Shown here piece by piece: positions 12,214 to 23,840 of a stretch of DNA of 64,000 bases. The first letter of the stretch is position 1, and every line of letters begins with the position of its first letter. This DNA comes from Arenicola marina (Eukaryota > Annelida > Polychaeta > Arenicolidae), in NCBI GenBank assembly GCA_964019135.1, contig OZ025258.1:15221771-15285770 (forward strand), in the 5' to 3' direction. The position numbers and the translations under genes are program-made. A model generated the notes under the pieces. It made no database searches. It was not told the DNA's origin and saw only the letters and a list, made by a program, of their open reading frames with translations.

Positions 12214-12703
12214 AGTATGGAGGGCTACCGTATAGTGGCTACGGAAGACGAAGGCCTTATGATCAGGCTGAAAGTAAATTCGTATTGAAAGGGAATGAAT
12301 ATTTTCGAGAAGAAATAGATTTTCGTGTCTGGCAGCGCGAGAGTTTGATACCTTGTGGTATGTCAGCCTATATGGTATGTGGTGTGTTAATTTTACCATT
12401 ACATATATTTGCGATGTAAAGAGCCAATAAACCAAAATTATATGGGCGTGCGAGTAATGGTATGGAGGGCTACCGTATAGTGGCTACGGAAGACGAAGGC
12501 CTTATGATCAGGCTGAAAGTAAATTCGTATTGAAAGGGAATGAATATTTTCGAGAAGAAATAGATTTTCGTGTCTGGCAGCGCGAGAGTTTGATACCTTG
12601 TGGTATGTCAGCCTATATGGTATGTGGTGTGTTAATTTTACCATTACATATATTTGCGATGTAAAGAGCCAATAAACCAAAATTATATGGGCGTGCGAGT
12701 AAT
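12214..12703. repeat. Near-perfect 245-bp tandem duplication after SULT C
   Basis: 12214-12458 is repeated at 12459-12703 with almost no differences, so the duplication is recent. Each copy has an AATAAA (12426-12431 and 12671-12676), the probable poly(A) signal of the unit. The short open frames in it are identical by duplication and look non-coding. Confidence 0.85.
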
Positions 12704-12938
12704 GGTATTCCACTTATGTTACTATGGTTAGTAACTATGCAACTTAATTCCCGTGATTAATCTACTCTGTGCTATTTATATCTTGTTATGAACACTATTT
12801 TGCTGGCCAGCATCCTATACATGCATACGTTATGACGGTGTTATGGCAACGAACTCGATTGGGTCTCGGTTCCAGCCTGCAGCCTGGTTCCCAAACTGTG
12901 TAACCCTGAATTCTCTGTGACAGAGGGCGCTGCTGTTG

Positions 12939-13609
12939 TTAAAGGGAACCGCCAGCCTGGCCTCTAACGCTGCTTTACCGATTCATATAATACTCAATCG
13001 TCTATCCTCCAAATTACAGAATTTTACGTTCTATCTGTAGCTCACCATAGCATTTAAAAGTGACCGCCAGGCACGATTTGGCCGCCTACCCAGGCGGCAG
13101 CCCTTTTTGGAGGCGTGTCCGCGATTGACCAATCAGGAGGCGATGCTCTAATTTATTAAAACCGGAAATTGCGCCTATTGTGTGAGCAAAACAAGAGCGC
13201 ATGATAATCGCTAATATAAATAGCTGCGATTCTAACTCCAATCATGCCATTGTTGCGGATTCAATCGTCGCAAGACGTATGTCAATTTGTTTGAACGGTA
13301 CTTTTCCATGAAAGGCTAAGATCTTGCGCTACTGCACGGCTTGGAACTGCCGCTGTTCATCTAGAAATCGCGGCCCTGATCTCTCTCTCCGCGAGCTGTA
13401 ACGTATGGCGGCGCCATATGAATAGTCACAATATGCGTCACTTGCTCCGGCAAAATGGCGCGCTGCTCGACATTGATGGGGGCGGGTTGCCTTAATTTTT
13501 TTCTCCTTACCAGTCGGCCGAAACGAAGCGTTAACACTCGCCAATTTAATTTTAAGATGTAAACTTTCGGTGCAGATCGCGATTAAATTAGGTTGGCCAC
13601 CCGCTTTAA
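12939..13609. mobile_element. 663-bp TTAA-flanked MITE, copy 2 (3' of SULT C)
   Basis: The element is 12943-13605 between TTAA at 12939-12942 and 13606-13609. It is the same length as the 1996-2658 copy and highly similar. The empty site is preserved in the inverted arm beside copy D (TTAA at 18253-18256, between the CGCACTTTGAAG and CGACAACGGCAGCGCC flanks). The insertion therefore post-dates the C/D duplication. Confidence 0.85.
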
Positions 13610-14099
13610 CATCAAAGTGCGCGTCCGACAGCGCCCTCTAGGAACCAAGTTGCATTGACAGGTACCAGCATGCGCAAAACAAATATGGCGCCCGGATCGG
13701 ACATCGGTGTTCCGTAAAACCTTTTGCAAATACAGATAAGAAGTGAACACTTTTTAGATTGTTGGGAAGAATTCAATAGCTAAAAGCTTAATCTATGCAA
13801 AAATGTGATATCTGCATCCAGATAATTAAGAATTCCCAAATGCGCCTATTCTTCTTGAAAATCCCCGTGGGTAATACAGGCTGGAAGCGAGACCCAAAGC
13901 AGAAACGGAGTGGGTCTCACGATGCCAGGTTGACCCTCTGCCCACCTGTCTTCATGTTGAGGTCATGCAGTGGAACGTTATGATCAGTGCGATCACCACT
14001 ACTTGCCATGCCGCTATTTCGGAGAATGTGTCGGGCGCCAACAATACGCTGTCTCCCATATACAGCGACGAAGTAGAAGCAGGGAGCGTATAGTACCTT

Positions 14100-14940
14100 A
14101 GCAGTTACCCTGCTGAATGTTCCCCGTAATCTTGTTATTACAATTAAATTGTGATACGTTTGAGTTTAAAATTGGTGTGTGTCGAAGATAACATATTAAC
14201 ATATATGTATTACCATTAAAACGAAAAATGTCCCATCTTTTGGTATGTAATATATCAATATTGATTTTGTTACTTACAATGATGTAATATGTTTGCAGCT
14301 ATTCTCGTTTAAATACTGTTCCTTTGTATATGGCATTTGGAGTTACTAGCGTGTATATTGTACGTGACAATTATTTTGTTTATTCCTGTTTTAGTAGGGT
14401 ACGTACGTATTAGGTTAAGGATTAGGAAATTTGGAGAGTCGTTTATAGGAGAGAAGATGTAAACGCCATGACATTTTCTTATAATGCCTATTATCGTACA
14501 GGTGTAACGTTTCGAATTCCGATAGTTAATAGATTTTGCTTATTGTAATATTTCGATATCTGTTTATGATCAATGCAAAAGAACGTAACAATAGTTTTTA
14601 CGGAATATCATCAATTTAGATGTCTATTGCATAACTGCAACGATAGATCTTGCAATAAATAACAGGGTGTGGTTTAAAGACCGACTGCTGCATCTCGTAC
14701 AATGGAAATGTGGCTTTCTTGTGTACTACGTCATCAAATTCCGGTCTTGGCGACCGTTTTGTGGGGCTTTGGCATGCAGATAGGTCCAATACATATTAAA
14801 TTGAATGATTAATTTCTCCTTAACATAGTATACATGTTCTGTACTTCTGTAAGAATTAAAGTTTGCAAAGATTTATCAATGGACAATTGTTGTTAAGAAT
14901 ATATTTTATGATATTGTCACTGGGTTATGAGAGGTCAACC
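14100..14940. other. AT-rich 3' flank of SULT C, no gene seen
   Basis: 14100-14270 is the inner end of the inverted-repeat arm. 14460-14530 matches the flank near 70-120 and 6575-6620 in inverse orientation. No coding signal or RNA gene is recognised. Confidence 0.5.
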
Positions 14941-14942
14941 TG

Positions 14943-15505
14943 TGGCCTAGTAGATAGCGCCTTCGACTATAGACCGATCCAGGCTGTCAGTCATTCACTG
15001 ACGTCACTGTTGCTTTTATCCAATCATGTGGTGAAAATAGGTCTTCCACGTGCGTTATGTCGGACAAACAAGTCGGTCAAACAAAGCAGTGTGTCGGACA
15101 AACAGGTCAGTCAAACAAAGCAGCATGTCGCTTTGTTGTCAGTTTCAGAGATGAGTACTTCTCACAATATCTACCATCAGTTTGATTGTCAATTTCATAC
15201 TCACGAATGAGGCAAAAGGACACAAGCGTGGGCGGGGCTTATTGTCGGAACCTGGATCGGTCTATTGTCGAGTGTGCTCTGCTAGACAAACCCAAGCGGC
15301 CGGTGCGCAGTTTGAATCCCTCCTGTGCAATTTCCCATTGTCTTTCTTCGCAAAGAGTAGGGGGTTACTCCCGGAGACATGGCTCCTCTCTACCTCGACC
15401 CTTTCCATGTCGCGGTATGACCTACAGAGGTTAATCTGTTTAATGTGAACCAACTGGATTGTGAAGCAGACCCAGGGGAGTCTCCATGTATAAGGAGAAA
15501 GAATT
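14943..15505 (+). mobile_element. tRNA-headed SINE, family 2, split by a MITE
   Basis: The head GGCCTAGTAGATAGCGCC (14943-14969) resumes at about 15267 with TATTGTCGAGTGTGCTCTGC, a B-box-like GTTTGAATCCC, the TTCTTCGCAAAGAGTAGGGG module and the tail ending near 15490. The uninterrupted relative at 5945-6205 shows the two parts were once adjacent. Confidence 0.75.
14967..15268. mobile_element. MITE with ATAGACCGATCCAGG ends (nested in SINE)
   Basis: Inverted ends ATAGACCGATCCAGG and CCTGGATCGGTCTAT, flanked by a 2-3 bp TA/TAT duplication. The body includes repeated TGTCGGACAAACA segments and GTGGGCGGGGCTTA. No coding capacity. Other copies are at 15508-15704, 16009-16258, 17438-17580 and 55376-55630. 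Confidence 0.75.
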
Positions 15506-15507
15506 CC

Positions 15508-15704
15508 AGCATACTCCGACACTAAGCCCCGCCCATGCTTTTTCGTTAATTGTGAGTATGAAATTGACAATAGCTGATGGTAGGTACAAGTGAGAAGTAC
15601 TCCTCTCTGAAACTGACATGCTGATTTGTTTGTCCCACTTGTTTGTCCGATATAACGCACGTGGAAGACCTTTTTTTGTCACATGATTGGATAATCACCG
15701 TCTG
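15508..15704. mobile_element. ATAGACC MITE, truncated copy
   Basis: Inverted relative to 14967-15268. It has ACTCCGACACTAAGCCCCGC near the start and ends after ACATGATTGGATAA, so the GACCGATCC end is missing. Confidence 0.6.
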
Positions 15705-16008
15705 CCATACCCTTCACGATCGTGACACACGAAGTGTTCATGTCGCATGTTAAGCCATCTCACGGCCATGACAAACCTAGGGCACACACTGTCGGCCACT
15801 TTCGTTCACGACCATTGCAAACCCGGCCTTCACATCGGGAAAACATGCTCATTGGATTGTCACCTGGCATCTAGCCCAGAACCCTATAGGCTGTGTGTGG
15901 GCTCTCATTCTATACCCAAATTCTATAGTAAAATTTAAAAAAAAAATGTGTACAACTTCGTGCAATATAAAATGGTGGAATGTTGTCCATCTTGTGCCAG
16001 TAGGCAAT

Positions 16009-16258
16009 AGACCAATCCAGACTCCGACACTAAGCCCCGCCCACGCTTGAGTCCTTTTTCCTTACTCATGAGTATGACATTGACAATCATAGGTAATGGT
16101 GTGTACAAGTGAGAAGTACTCATCTCTGAAACTGACAAGGAAGTAACTAGATTTGTTTGTCCGACATAACGCACGTGGAAGACCTTTTTTCACCACAAGA
16201 TTGGATAAAAGCAACAGTGACGTCAGTGGATGATTGACAGCCTGAATCGGTCTATTAT
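16009..16258. mobile_element. ATAGACC MITE, near-complete copy
   Basis: It runs from ATAGACCAATCCAG to CTGAATCGGTCTAT with the family body in inverse orientation. Confidence 0.7.
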
Positions 16259-16532
16259 GGCTCCTTTGAAAGATTTCAATAACTTTGCAATCAGTAATTT
16301 TTCCTAAGAACGTACTGGTAACTTATTGAAACTAATTATGAAAACTATAAGCAATTCAATTTGTCATGTAAAGTTGATTTTTTCCGACAGAATGAAATAT
16401 GGCTATGATTCTTCAAACATAGTCATGGGTTCATGGCTACCTACTTGACGATGTTATCATGGTCACTATATTTGACCGGGATAGCGAAGACAGCAAACAA
16501 TATATTGGTTTGTCCTCTTTTCTGCACCAGCT

Positions 16533-16716
16533 GCAGGGGTAGATCCAGAATATTTGGATAGGGGAGCCGGTATCTGGTATCTGGATCCGATCAGGGTCGG
16601 ATCCAGATATGCTGGATAGGGGGGCCGGTTTCGGTTTTTATATGTTAAATGATATAAAGTTCGGAACTAAAAGGGGGGGCCTGGCCGGGTCGGCCCCCCT
16701 TGGATCCGCCCCTGAT
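16533..16716. mobile_element. CAGGGGCGGATCC-type MITE, possibly nested pair
   Basis: The left end CAGGGGTAGATCCAG and right end GGATCCGCCCCTG are clear. An internal GGGTCGGATCCAGATATGC suggests a second element or an internal duplication. Confidence 0.6.
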
Positions 16717-17437
16717 TTGACCCACATTTTGGTATATTAATTTAACCATGGACTAGCAGCGGATAACCTATATCATAAAACTGGGTAGATCGAGAAGGAA
16801 ATTAAACATAAAAGGAGTTAGAAACTAGGATGCAGGTCGATTTTCTATGTTAGGGGCAACCTTTTATCTGCATAGCTGACGAAGTACCCTGGCCAGATAG
16901 TGGGTGAGTTCGGGTAGTTCACCCAGAGGAGGATCACGAGGATTTCCAACATGGCGTCCAGGCTCAACAATACGTAATATATATATCAAGTGGTATATCG
17001 GCCCGCAAAAAAATCTGGAAATAATATTATAACAACTAGAATAAAATAATCCGTATCCGTTTATTGATTTTATGGTACTGTTTAACGATCTTCATGAATT
17101 GTGCAGTTCAGCAAGTGCAGCATTCACGCGGACCGCAGATTTTGTGTTTGGTTTATCTTGATCCGCACACTGGCGGAGAGTGTGAGTGCGCATGCTCCAA
17201 ATATCCGCTCTTAGTTTCATGAAACAACAAACACAGTTTATTCGAGATATAATGATTTTTTTTTATTTACATGAAATATATCTAAGTATTTGTTTGGCCA
17301 ACTGGGCATAGAATCTTACTCACTTACTACACTGTACGGCAGCTAGATTCTGTAGAGTTAATTTGGGGCCGTAATGCCCCAGAAAGTGATGAATACCTGT
17401 ACCGTCTGGCAGCTGGACACAGCACAGTTGCTGTGCC

Positions 17438-17580
17438 GATTATGTAGGTCTCCCACGTGCCTTTTTGTCGGACAAACAAGTGGGACAAACAAATCAGCAT
17501 TTCACTTTCGTGTCAGTTTCAGAGAAAAGAACTTCTCACTTGTACCTACCATCAGCTATTGTCAATTTTTGTCAATATCA
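17438..17580. mobile_element. ATAGACC MITE, truncated copy
   Basis: Body fragment with CCCACGTGCC, TGTCGGACAAACAAGTGGG and the CTACCATCAGCTATTGTCAA segment. Both termini are absent. It abuts the inner end of the SULT D arm. Confidence 0.6.
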
Positions 17581-18520
17581 AAATCAATATTGATATATTA
17601 CATACCAAAAGTTCGTCTTAATGGTAATACATATATGTTAATATGTCATCTTCGACACACACCAATTTTAAACTCAAACATGTCACAATTTACTAAGATT
17701 AAGAGGAACATTCAGCAGGGTAACTGCTAAGGTACTATACGCTCCCTGCTTTTAATTCGTCGCTATATATATGAGTTAGCATATTGTTGGCCACCGACAC
17801 ATTCTCCGAAATAGCGGCATGGCAAGTAGTGGTGATCGCACTGATCATAACGTTCCACTGCATGACCTCAACATGAAGACAGGTGGGCAGAGGGTCAACC
17901 TGGCCTCGTGAGACCCACTCCGTTCCTCCGTTGGGTCTCGGTTCCAGCCTGTATTTCCCAAGGGGATTTTCAAAACGAATAGGCGCATTTGGGAATTCTA
18001 AATTATCTGGATGCAGATTGGGGCTAAATATCACATTTTTGCATGGATTAATCTTTTAGCTATTAAATTCCTCCCAACAATCTAAAAAGTTTTCGCTTCT
18101 TAACTGTGTTTGCAAAAAAGGTTTTACGGAACACCGATGTCCGATCCGTGCGCCATATTTGTTTTTATAATAATAATAATAATGTCCAAGGATATGCATC
18201 ACAAGTAAACAAACATATATTACATAGACGCTGTCGGGCGCGCACTTTGAAGTTAACGACAACGGCAGCGCCCTCTGTAACACATAATTCACGGTTACAC
18301 AGTTTGGGAACCAGGCTATAGGCTGGACCCGAGACACAACTGAGTGCGTGCGATAACACCGTCATAACGTATGCATGTATAGGATGCTGGCCAGCAAAAT
18401 AGTGTTCATAACAAGATATAAATAGCACAGAGTAGATTAATCACGGGAATTAAGTTGCATAGTTACTAACCATATTAACATAAGTGGAATACCAATAATC
18501 GCACGCCCACATAATCTTGG

Positions 18521-18526
18521 TTTATT
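18521..18526 (-). promoter_or_regulatory. Probable poly(A) signal of SULT D
   Basis: AATAAA on the minus strand, about 236 bp past the copy D stop codon, in the same context (GAGCCAATAAACC) as the two signals beside copy C. Confidence 0.55.
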
Positions 18527-18761
18527 GGCTCTTTATATCGCTAATATATCTAATGGTAAAATTAACACACCACACACCATATAGGCTGACATACCACAAG
18601 GTATTAAACTCTCGCGCTGCCAGACACGAAAATCTACTTCTTCTCGAAAATATGAATTTACTTTCCGCCTGATCATATGGCCTTCGTCTTCCGTAGGCAC
18701 TATACGGTAGTCCTCCATACTATTTTTACGCTTAGCTCGACATCAAAACTATGTGACCTTC

Positions 18762-21148
18762 TCAAATCTTGTACTGAAACGTTAAGCCGATAGGTTGCAG
18801 CTCAGCTTCACAACGGTCGTCAACAAACTGACTCTGTTCTATGGAGAAATAGTTCTGCCAGTCACCGATGGAACCCTTCCGCATGAAGTGAGATACTGTT
18901 GTGTCGAACACTGGTAAACCAACAAAATTAGTCATGGGATTTGCTTTCATGCTGTCAAAGCATGTTTCGCGTTGTATAACCGAGATGACATCATCAGACA
19001 ACGGCATTCCATACAGGGTCGCCACCTGGCGAATGACAGCGGCGCTATTCGTGATAGCGTCTTCGTATTTCACCACGAGGACATTCGAGTTATCCTTCAA
19101 CTCCCACCATGTTTTATACCAGTCGAGCGGATCACCATATAACAAACCTTTCGCTTTAAAGATATCGAAAAACTCATCCCACGTTCCGCGGAAAGGGCCC
19201 AACAGTGTGTTCATCTTGTAGAAATGGTAATAAGACACGAGAACATCTTTGGGGTTTCGCATGGTGACAACGACCTTGACCTTGCTTGCCAGTACCTGTC
19301 GTCTGAAGTAAGTGGCGGGAAGATGGGACTTGAGGACTCGTGGTGGTGATACGCTGGCAAGAAGATCCAACACAGGAACTCCGGCCGGAGGGTAGAAGTT
19401 TTCCACAAAGTGTGTTCGTTCATATAGGTGACTTGCCCTGGTATACGCTGTGTCTCCTCCGTGCATTACCAAATCAGCCGTTTCTTGCATCCACGAAGTT
19501 CCTTAATTAGAAGAATACAAGAAGTAATTTTATGTAGATCTAGTTATGGTACATAATTTGTATGCGGCATTGCTCCGGTGACAAATTTTTACCAAAATAT
19601 TAACATTTCGCATTTAAATAAGTTCGAACATTAACGTTTGCAACGAGAGCGTTATGACAACATTACACCTCTCCGCTTGTCAATGTTGCATCGGACGCGA
19701 GGGGGCGTCTCGAGACAATTGCAGGGGCGGATCCAGAAATTTGAAAAAGAGGGGGTTCAAACTTGCCACCGAGGGGGTGTTCTTCCTCAAAAACGGGGGG
19801 GGGGGGACCGAACACCCGTACACCCCCCCCCCCCCCCCCCCACACACACACCTGAATCCTCCCTTGCAACTGTCGGGTTTAACGGCATGGATATTTCGAG
19901 CAAGCGCACTCACTCAGTAGACCATGATCTTAATGCTTCTTGGCTCAGTATGTTAATTAAAAGATATAGACCAATGTCAGACGAACGTGTTAAAACAATA
20001 AAATAACACTCGCAATAAGCCTGCTTAAAATTTGCATAACGAGCTGACCATTACAACGGGTGCACCCAAAATAAACTTTGTATTATTCAGTGTCTGTAGC
20101 AAGTGAAATGTTGCTCGATGTGTCTGTGACAGCCATAGGCTATCCATACTTTTGACGGGAGACCGCGATTGCTAGTAGCGTCGTGTGTATGTGTAGGAGC
20201 GTCTGCTCATTAGCATATTGTGGTGCTGTCCACCTATGAGTATTAGTTATATTAGAGGAATGTTATGTGTGTCATGTTTTTTTTTTGTCTGTCCAATCGT
20301 CTTGTCCGGATTAGCGTTTCGTGGCCCATCCCAATTAGGGAAGCCCAATAAATAGGGCTCGATGCCCATGTATGTCACATTTTCCGCTTCGTCCCAACAC
20401 AGGACCAACCTCTGGGGCTGGATGCGGCGGAAGTCCACCATGTATGTTTACGTCTATACAATTTAATAAAAATATAGAACCTTTGCCATCTTATAATTAA
20501 TGTGAAATGTCAAACGATCCGGATTCACCCAATTTTCACTTTTGCAGAGGGAAAATTCAAGAAGTTGGATTGTTTTGGTCATTGGCAGATAATTTGTGCT
20601 AGATATGGTAGGTCTTTTTAGCTTGGAACCCTAATTATGAACCCTATAATTAAGTCCCTTTAACTTAGGTTTGTCTTCTTATACGCAAAGGCGACATTCA
20701 AAAATAGCACAAAAGTTCGATATACAACTTTAATTATTTAAGTCACCCATCCCTGCGGCCATGTTCCATTCCACTTTAAGCATCTCAAAACCCGATCTTT
20801 CCCTGAGAGGCGTGTTTCACAGCTGACCTAAATCCGGCTGCGGTATGAAAACTTTTTCACGGGATCCCTGCGGCCATGTTCCATTCCACTTTAAGCATCT
20901 CAAAACCCGATCTTGCCCTGAGAGGCGTGTTTCACAGCTGACCTAAATCCGGCTGCGGTATGAAAACACTTACCCGACTTCGGGTAACCGGCGATCAAGA
21001 TATCACTGGAGTCCGTTGTGAATGTCTTGACCCGATCCACAATATCTGGGCGGATGAAGGGAGTCTGCAGAATCAAACCGTCATGGTGCATAAACTGACC
21101 AGGAATCTCGTACAATTTCTTTTTCAACGTGGGCTCACCCTCCGCCAT
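18762..21148 (-). CDS. Cytosolic sulfotransferase, copy D (two exons)
   Basis: Exon 1 is 21148-20974 (GTAAG donor) and exon 2 is 19501-18762 (AAG acceptor), with a 1.47 kb intron, giving about 304 residues. The PSB loop reads YPKSGTSW, and LKSHLP, RNPKDVLVSYYHF and RKGSIGDWQNYFS are intact, so it should be a working PAPS-dependent enzyme; the acceptor is unknown. It ends in LTFQYKI without the extra tail of A and B. The intron holds a CAGGGGCGGATCC MITE (19722-19872), a ~385-bp insertion (20124-20508) and a local duplication next to the donor (20748-20967). Confidence 0.9.
19722..19872. mobile_element. CAGGGGCGGATCC MITE in SULT D intron
   Basis: The best-kept member at this locus: TGCAGGGGCGGATCCAG on the left and CTGAATCCTCCCTTGCA on the right, with long G and C runs inside. 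Open frames across it are products of the homopolymers. Confidence 0.65.
20124..20508. mobile_element. ~385-bp insertion of uncertain class in SULT D intron
   Basis: Copy A reads straight through (GATGTGTCAAACGATC near 4280-4305) where D is interrupted and resumes at ATGTCAAACGATCC, with a TGTC-like direct repeat at the edges. It starts TGTGACAGCC and contains AATAAATAGGG and AATAAAAATAT. It resembles a solo LTR in layout but does not end in CA, so the class is open. Confidence 0.4.
20748..20967. repeat. ~117-bp tandem duplication beside the SULT D donor
   Basis: The segment from CCCTGCGGCCATGTTCC to GGCTGCGGTATGAAAAC occurs at about 20748-20850 and again at 20865-20967. The second copy continues into the exon 1 donor; the first does not carry a GTAAG. 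Confidence 0.8.
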
Positions 21149-21857
21149 CGTTGGTCTCTGCAGTTACGTCCTTGAAATCTCTCCGCCTCTGACTCCCACG
21201 GCGGTGTTTACGGTTGACATATAGTTGGCCTCGGGAGACCTATGCTCGGTCGGGGTGGGTTTATCACGCATACCTGCGACCTTCGACGGCGGTGTTTACT
21301 GTTCGACCTACTTATGGGCTACGGCCGGTCGACTTTCATGGCCTCGGGCACAGGCGCCGCAGGCATACCAGTGTGGATCGACTGACACAGGCCGGGGGAG
21401 GGGGGGGGGGGGGACGCGCACCGCCTAGTTAGTTCAGGTGCCCGGCTTCAACGTTTCTTTTGTCAGGGTTAGGTTGGTTCTATGACATTGTTATTCACAG
21501 AACAAACACACAAGATGTATCTATATAAGCTTTTCTGTATGTATTGTTTTTTTTAATGGAATCACAGCTTATATTTCATTGGATTAAAAACAGTCCTATC
21601 TGTTAGACCACGTTCGACATGCCGGGTTGCTACGCAACAAGGCTTGTGTCACTCGTGTTAAAAACATGTGGTAATTGATATCACGGGCAAGATTAAGAGA
21701 CTCCATAGACCTTTCTTAATATTCCTCATGAATAATTAATTTCTGCGCGAAAGCGAGGCCAGGAGTGTAAACATCCATGCGGCGCTCGCACGCGGTGGCA
21801 CGGAACCACGGCGTCTTTTGATGGCGATCTATCCGTAGGGCCCAGATTGTCACTTAC

Positions 21858-22123
21858 CCTTGTGGAAAATTATCTGAACGAGAATTCCAAAGCATCCGGC
21901 GAGTGACATGTATCCAAAAGTATTCAAGTATTTCAGTGAGGGTTACATCAATCAAGTCAGAGTCAAATCCTTTCAGAGCTTTACATGCGAAAAACCGGGT
22001 CTTGGGATCACACTGTGTAAACTGTATCTGAGTTGGCGGCATCAGAATGGGGAGGGTAGTGGGAGGTATAGTTAAACGGGTAATAGCATCAGACTCTGGA
22101 CTACTTCTGGCACCTGTTGTCAT
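21858..22123 (-). CDS. Possible orphan exon, unassigned
   Basis: An 88-residue frame containing CDPKTRFFACKALKGFDSDL and ending exactly at a consensus donor (CAAGG then GTAAGTG). Amino-acid composition is protein-like, but I recognise no domain and find no partner exon. It may be a relic of a gene or transposon. Confidence 0.25.
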
Positions 22124-23840
22124 TAATCTTCCCGCCTTGAACCTTTACCGTAGTTTCCCTAATACAAGAGCATATGGTTTTGTACTTACATGTGCATGAA
22201 CACATTTACATTGCAGTGACAGCTAGAGGTCGGTGAGGTGTGCAAGGTACAAGCCAAATCGTCCCGTTCTCAAAAGCAGTCAGAAACCCCCCATAGTATA
22301 GACGGTCAAAATTAAGATTTAGGGCCAAAAGGTGCTCGGGATGTGACTGTAAGGGCACAGTAAAAATGCCCATGGACAGGGAATTCGGCAATGCGTATCA
22401 ACCCAATCTAGGGCCCCCAATCTACAATCCCTTACCCAACATGCAAACTCTTGGGGCTAGATTACAGGATATAGACCCACCACTTTTAAATGTTCACGTT
22501 CTACAAAATAAAGTTACAGAATATTACGATAATAAAGTAGACAAATTGCCCAAAGGTTCCATTTTAAGCTATCAACATATTTTTGATGGTGTTACATTCC
22601 CGAATCGTGCATTAGACTTCATGAATAATAACTACCAAGCACTATTATCAAAGAAAGCCTTCAAAGAATTCGACAGCAGCTGAAAGTCACTGCAGCAGAA
22701 AGTGACAAATTTCAAGAAATTACAATACAACGCCACAACAACCCTGTGTGAAATACCATTAGAATAGGATAACAGCTGCCAAACTACATAGAGTATAGGT
22801 ACCCGGGCAAGCTTCGGAACTATTGTTACAGACAAGAAGGAATAGCAGGTTTTTCTTGTCTTCCGCTAAGATTAAAAGTGTCTAATTGTTAGATAAATTG
22901 TTTATTGGTAACTTCAGGCACCAGGCCCATCGTACAAAAACAAAACACAAAAATAACATACAAAAAATAACGACAAGAGCAAATCTTGTTACTTAGAACG
23001 AACTGGCTAAACCTTTTTTCATAAATATTGAACGCTTTTTGAATAAATTTTGCCCAGGTGATTAAACATGTTCGGATGTCATAATACATTACAAAAACCT
23101 CTTAATATCATATATCATTCAATATCTTGAAGGAAAGTAATTTTGGCGGATATGATCATACAACGGGCATTTCATTAAAAGAAGGAACTCATCAAGAGAG
23201 GATGCATTTTCACCTTCTAAGAAATATTTACAGGAGTTAACTCCGCCCCCCCCCCCCCTTCCTGCAGAATGATCTAGTTAACAGCACCCTACACCTGAAT
23301 CTGACTAAAATCTGTCGTAGTCTGAAGTCCTCAAGAAGACACAAGTAGGGGTTTTCGTATGAGCAACGTCTTATACTCTTTATAATTCATCAGGACTCGT
23401 CAATTTAGTGTTGAGTAGTGGTCAACCCGTGGTCACCATGGCTGGCCGCACCCCTTGATATGCGATAATAATGATAGTGCCGTCTGATTTTTTGTAACTA
23501 AGTTAAGTCTGTAAATGTGAATCTTTATGTGAATATGTGTAGATTGTAGATCTCTATAGATACACTAGCTGCAATTGGGCGTTCGACAAAGAATTTGGAT
23601 GGTGTTTATATTGATACATTTACGGTAGGCCGGAGCGCCTGCTTTCAGATTGTCGGCGCCGTGGCCTTTTCAAGGTCAGACCCAATATAATAGTACAATG
23701 AGCGGGCAGAGGTTTTAAGACGTTCACACAACGTGTTGAACATTTTGTTTGAGTCATACCAGGACGTTATATGTTAGAGTAAACACCCGAGTCCATTGCG
23801 TTTTTGACACAGATGTTCTCTCTGGATTATAACTCTTACC

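Larger units (their letters stand above)
10265..21290. repeat. Large imperfect inverted repeat (arms 10265-14270 and 17580-21290)
   Basis: The arms carry SULT copies C (plus) and D (minus) with their upstream blocks, introns and about 2 kb of 3' flank in mirrored order. At the inner ends, the mirrored AGGGAGCGTATAGTACC segment (about 14084 and 17735) and the TTAATGGTAATACATATATG segment (about 14205 and 17618) still match. The 3.3 kb spacer (14270-17580) holds SINEs and MITEs. Copy-specific insertions differ between the arms, so the structure is old enough to have diverged. Confidence 0.75.

Noticed and set aside
12196-12713. Two near-identical minus-strand frames of 79 and 91 codons
   Set aside because: They are the two halves of a fresh 245-bp tandem duplication that contains the poly(A) signals on the other strand.
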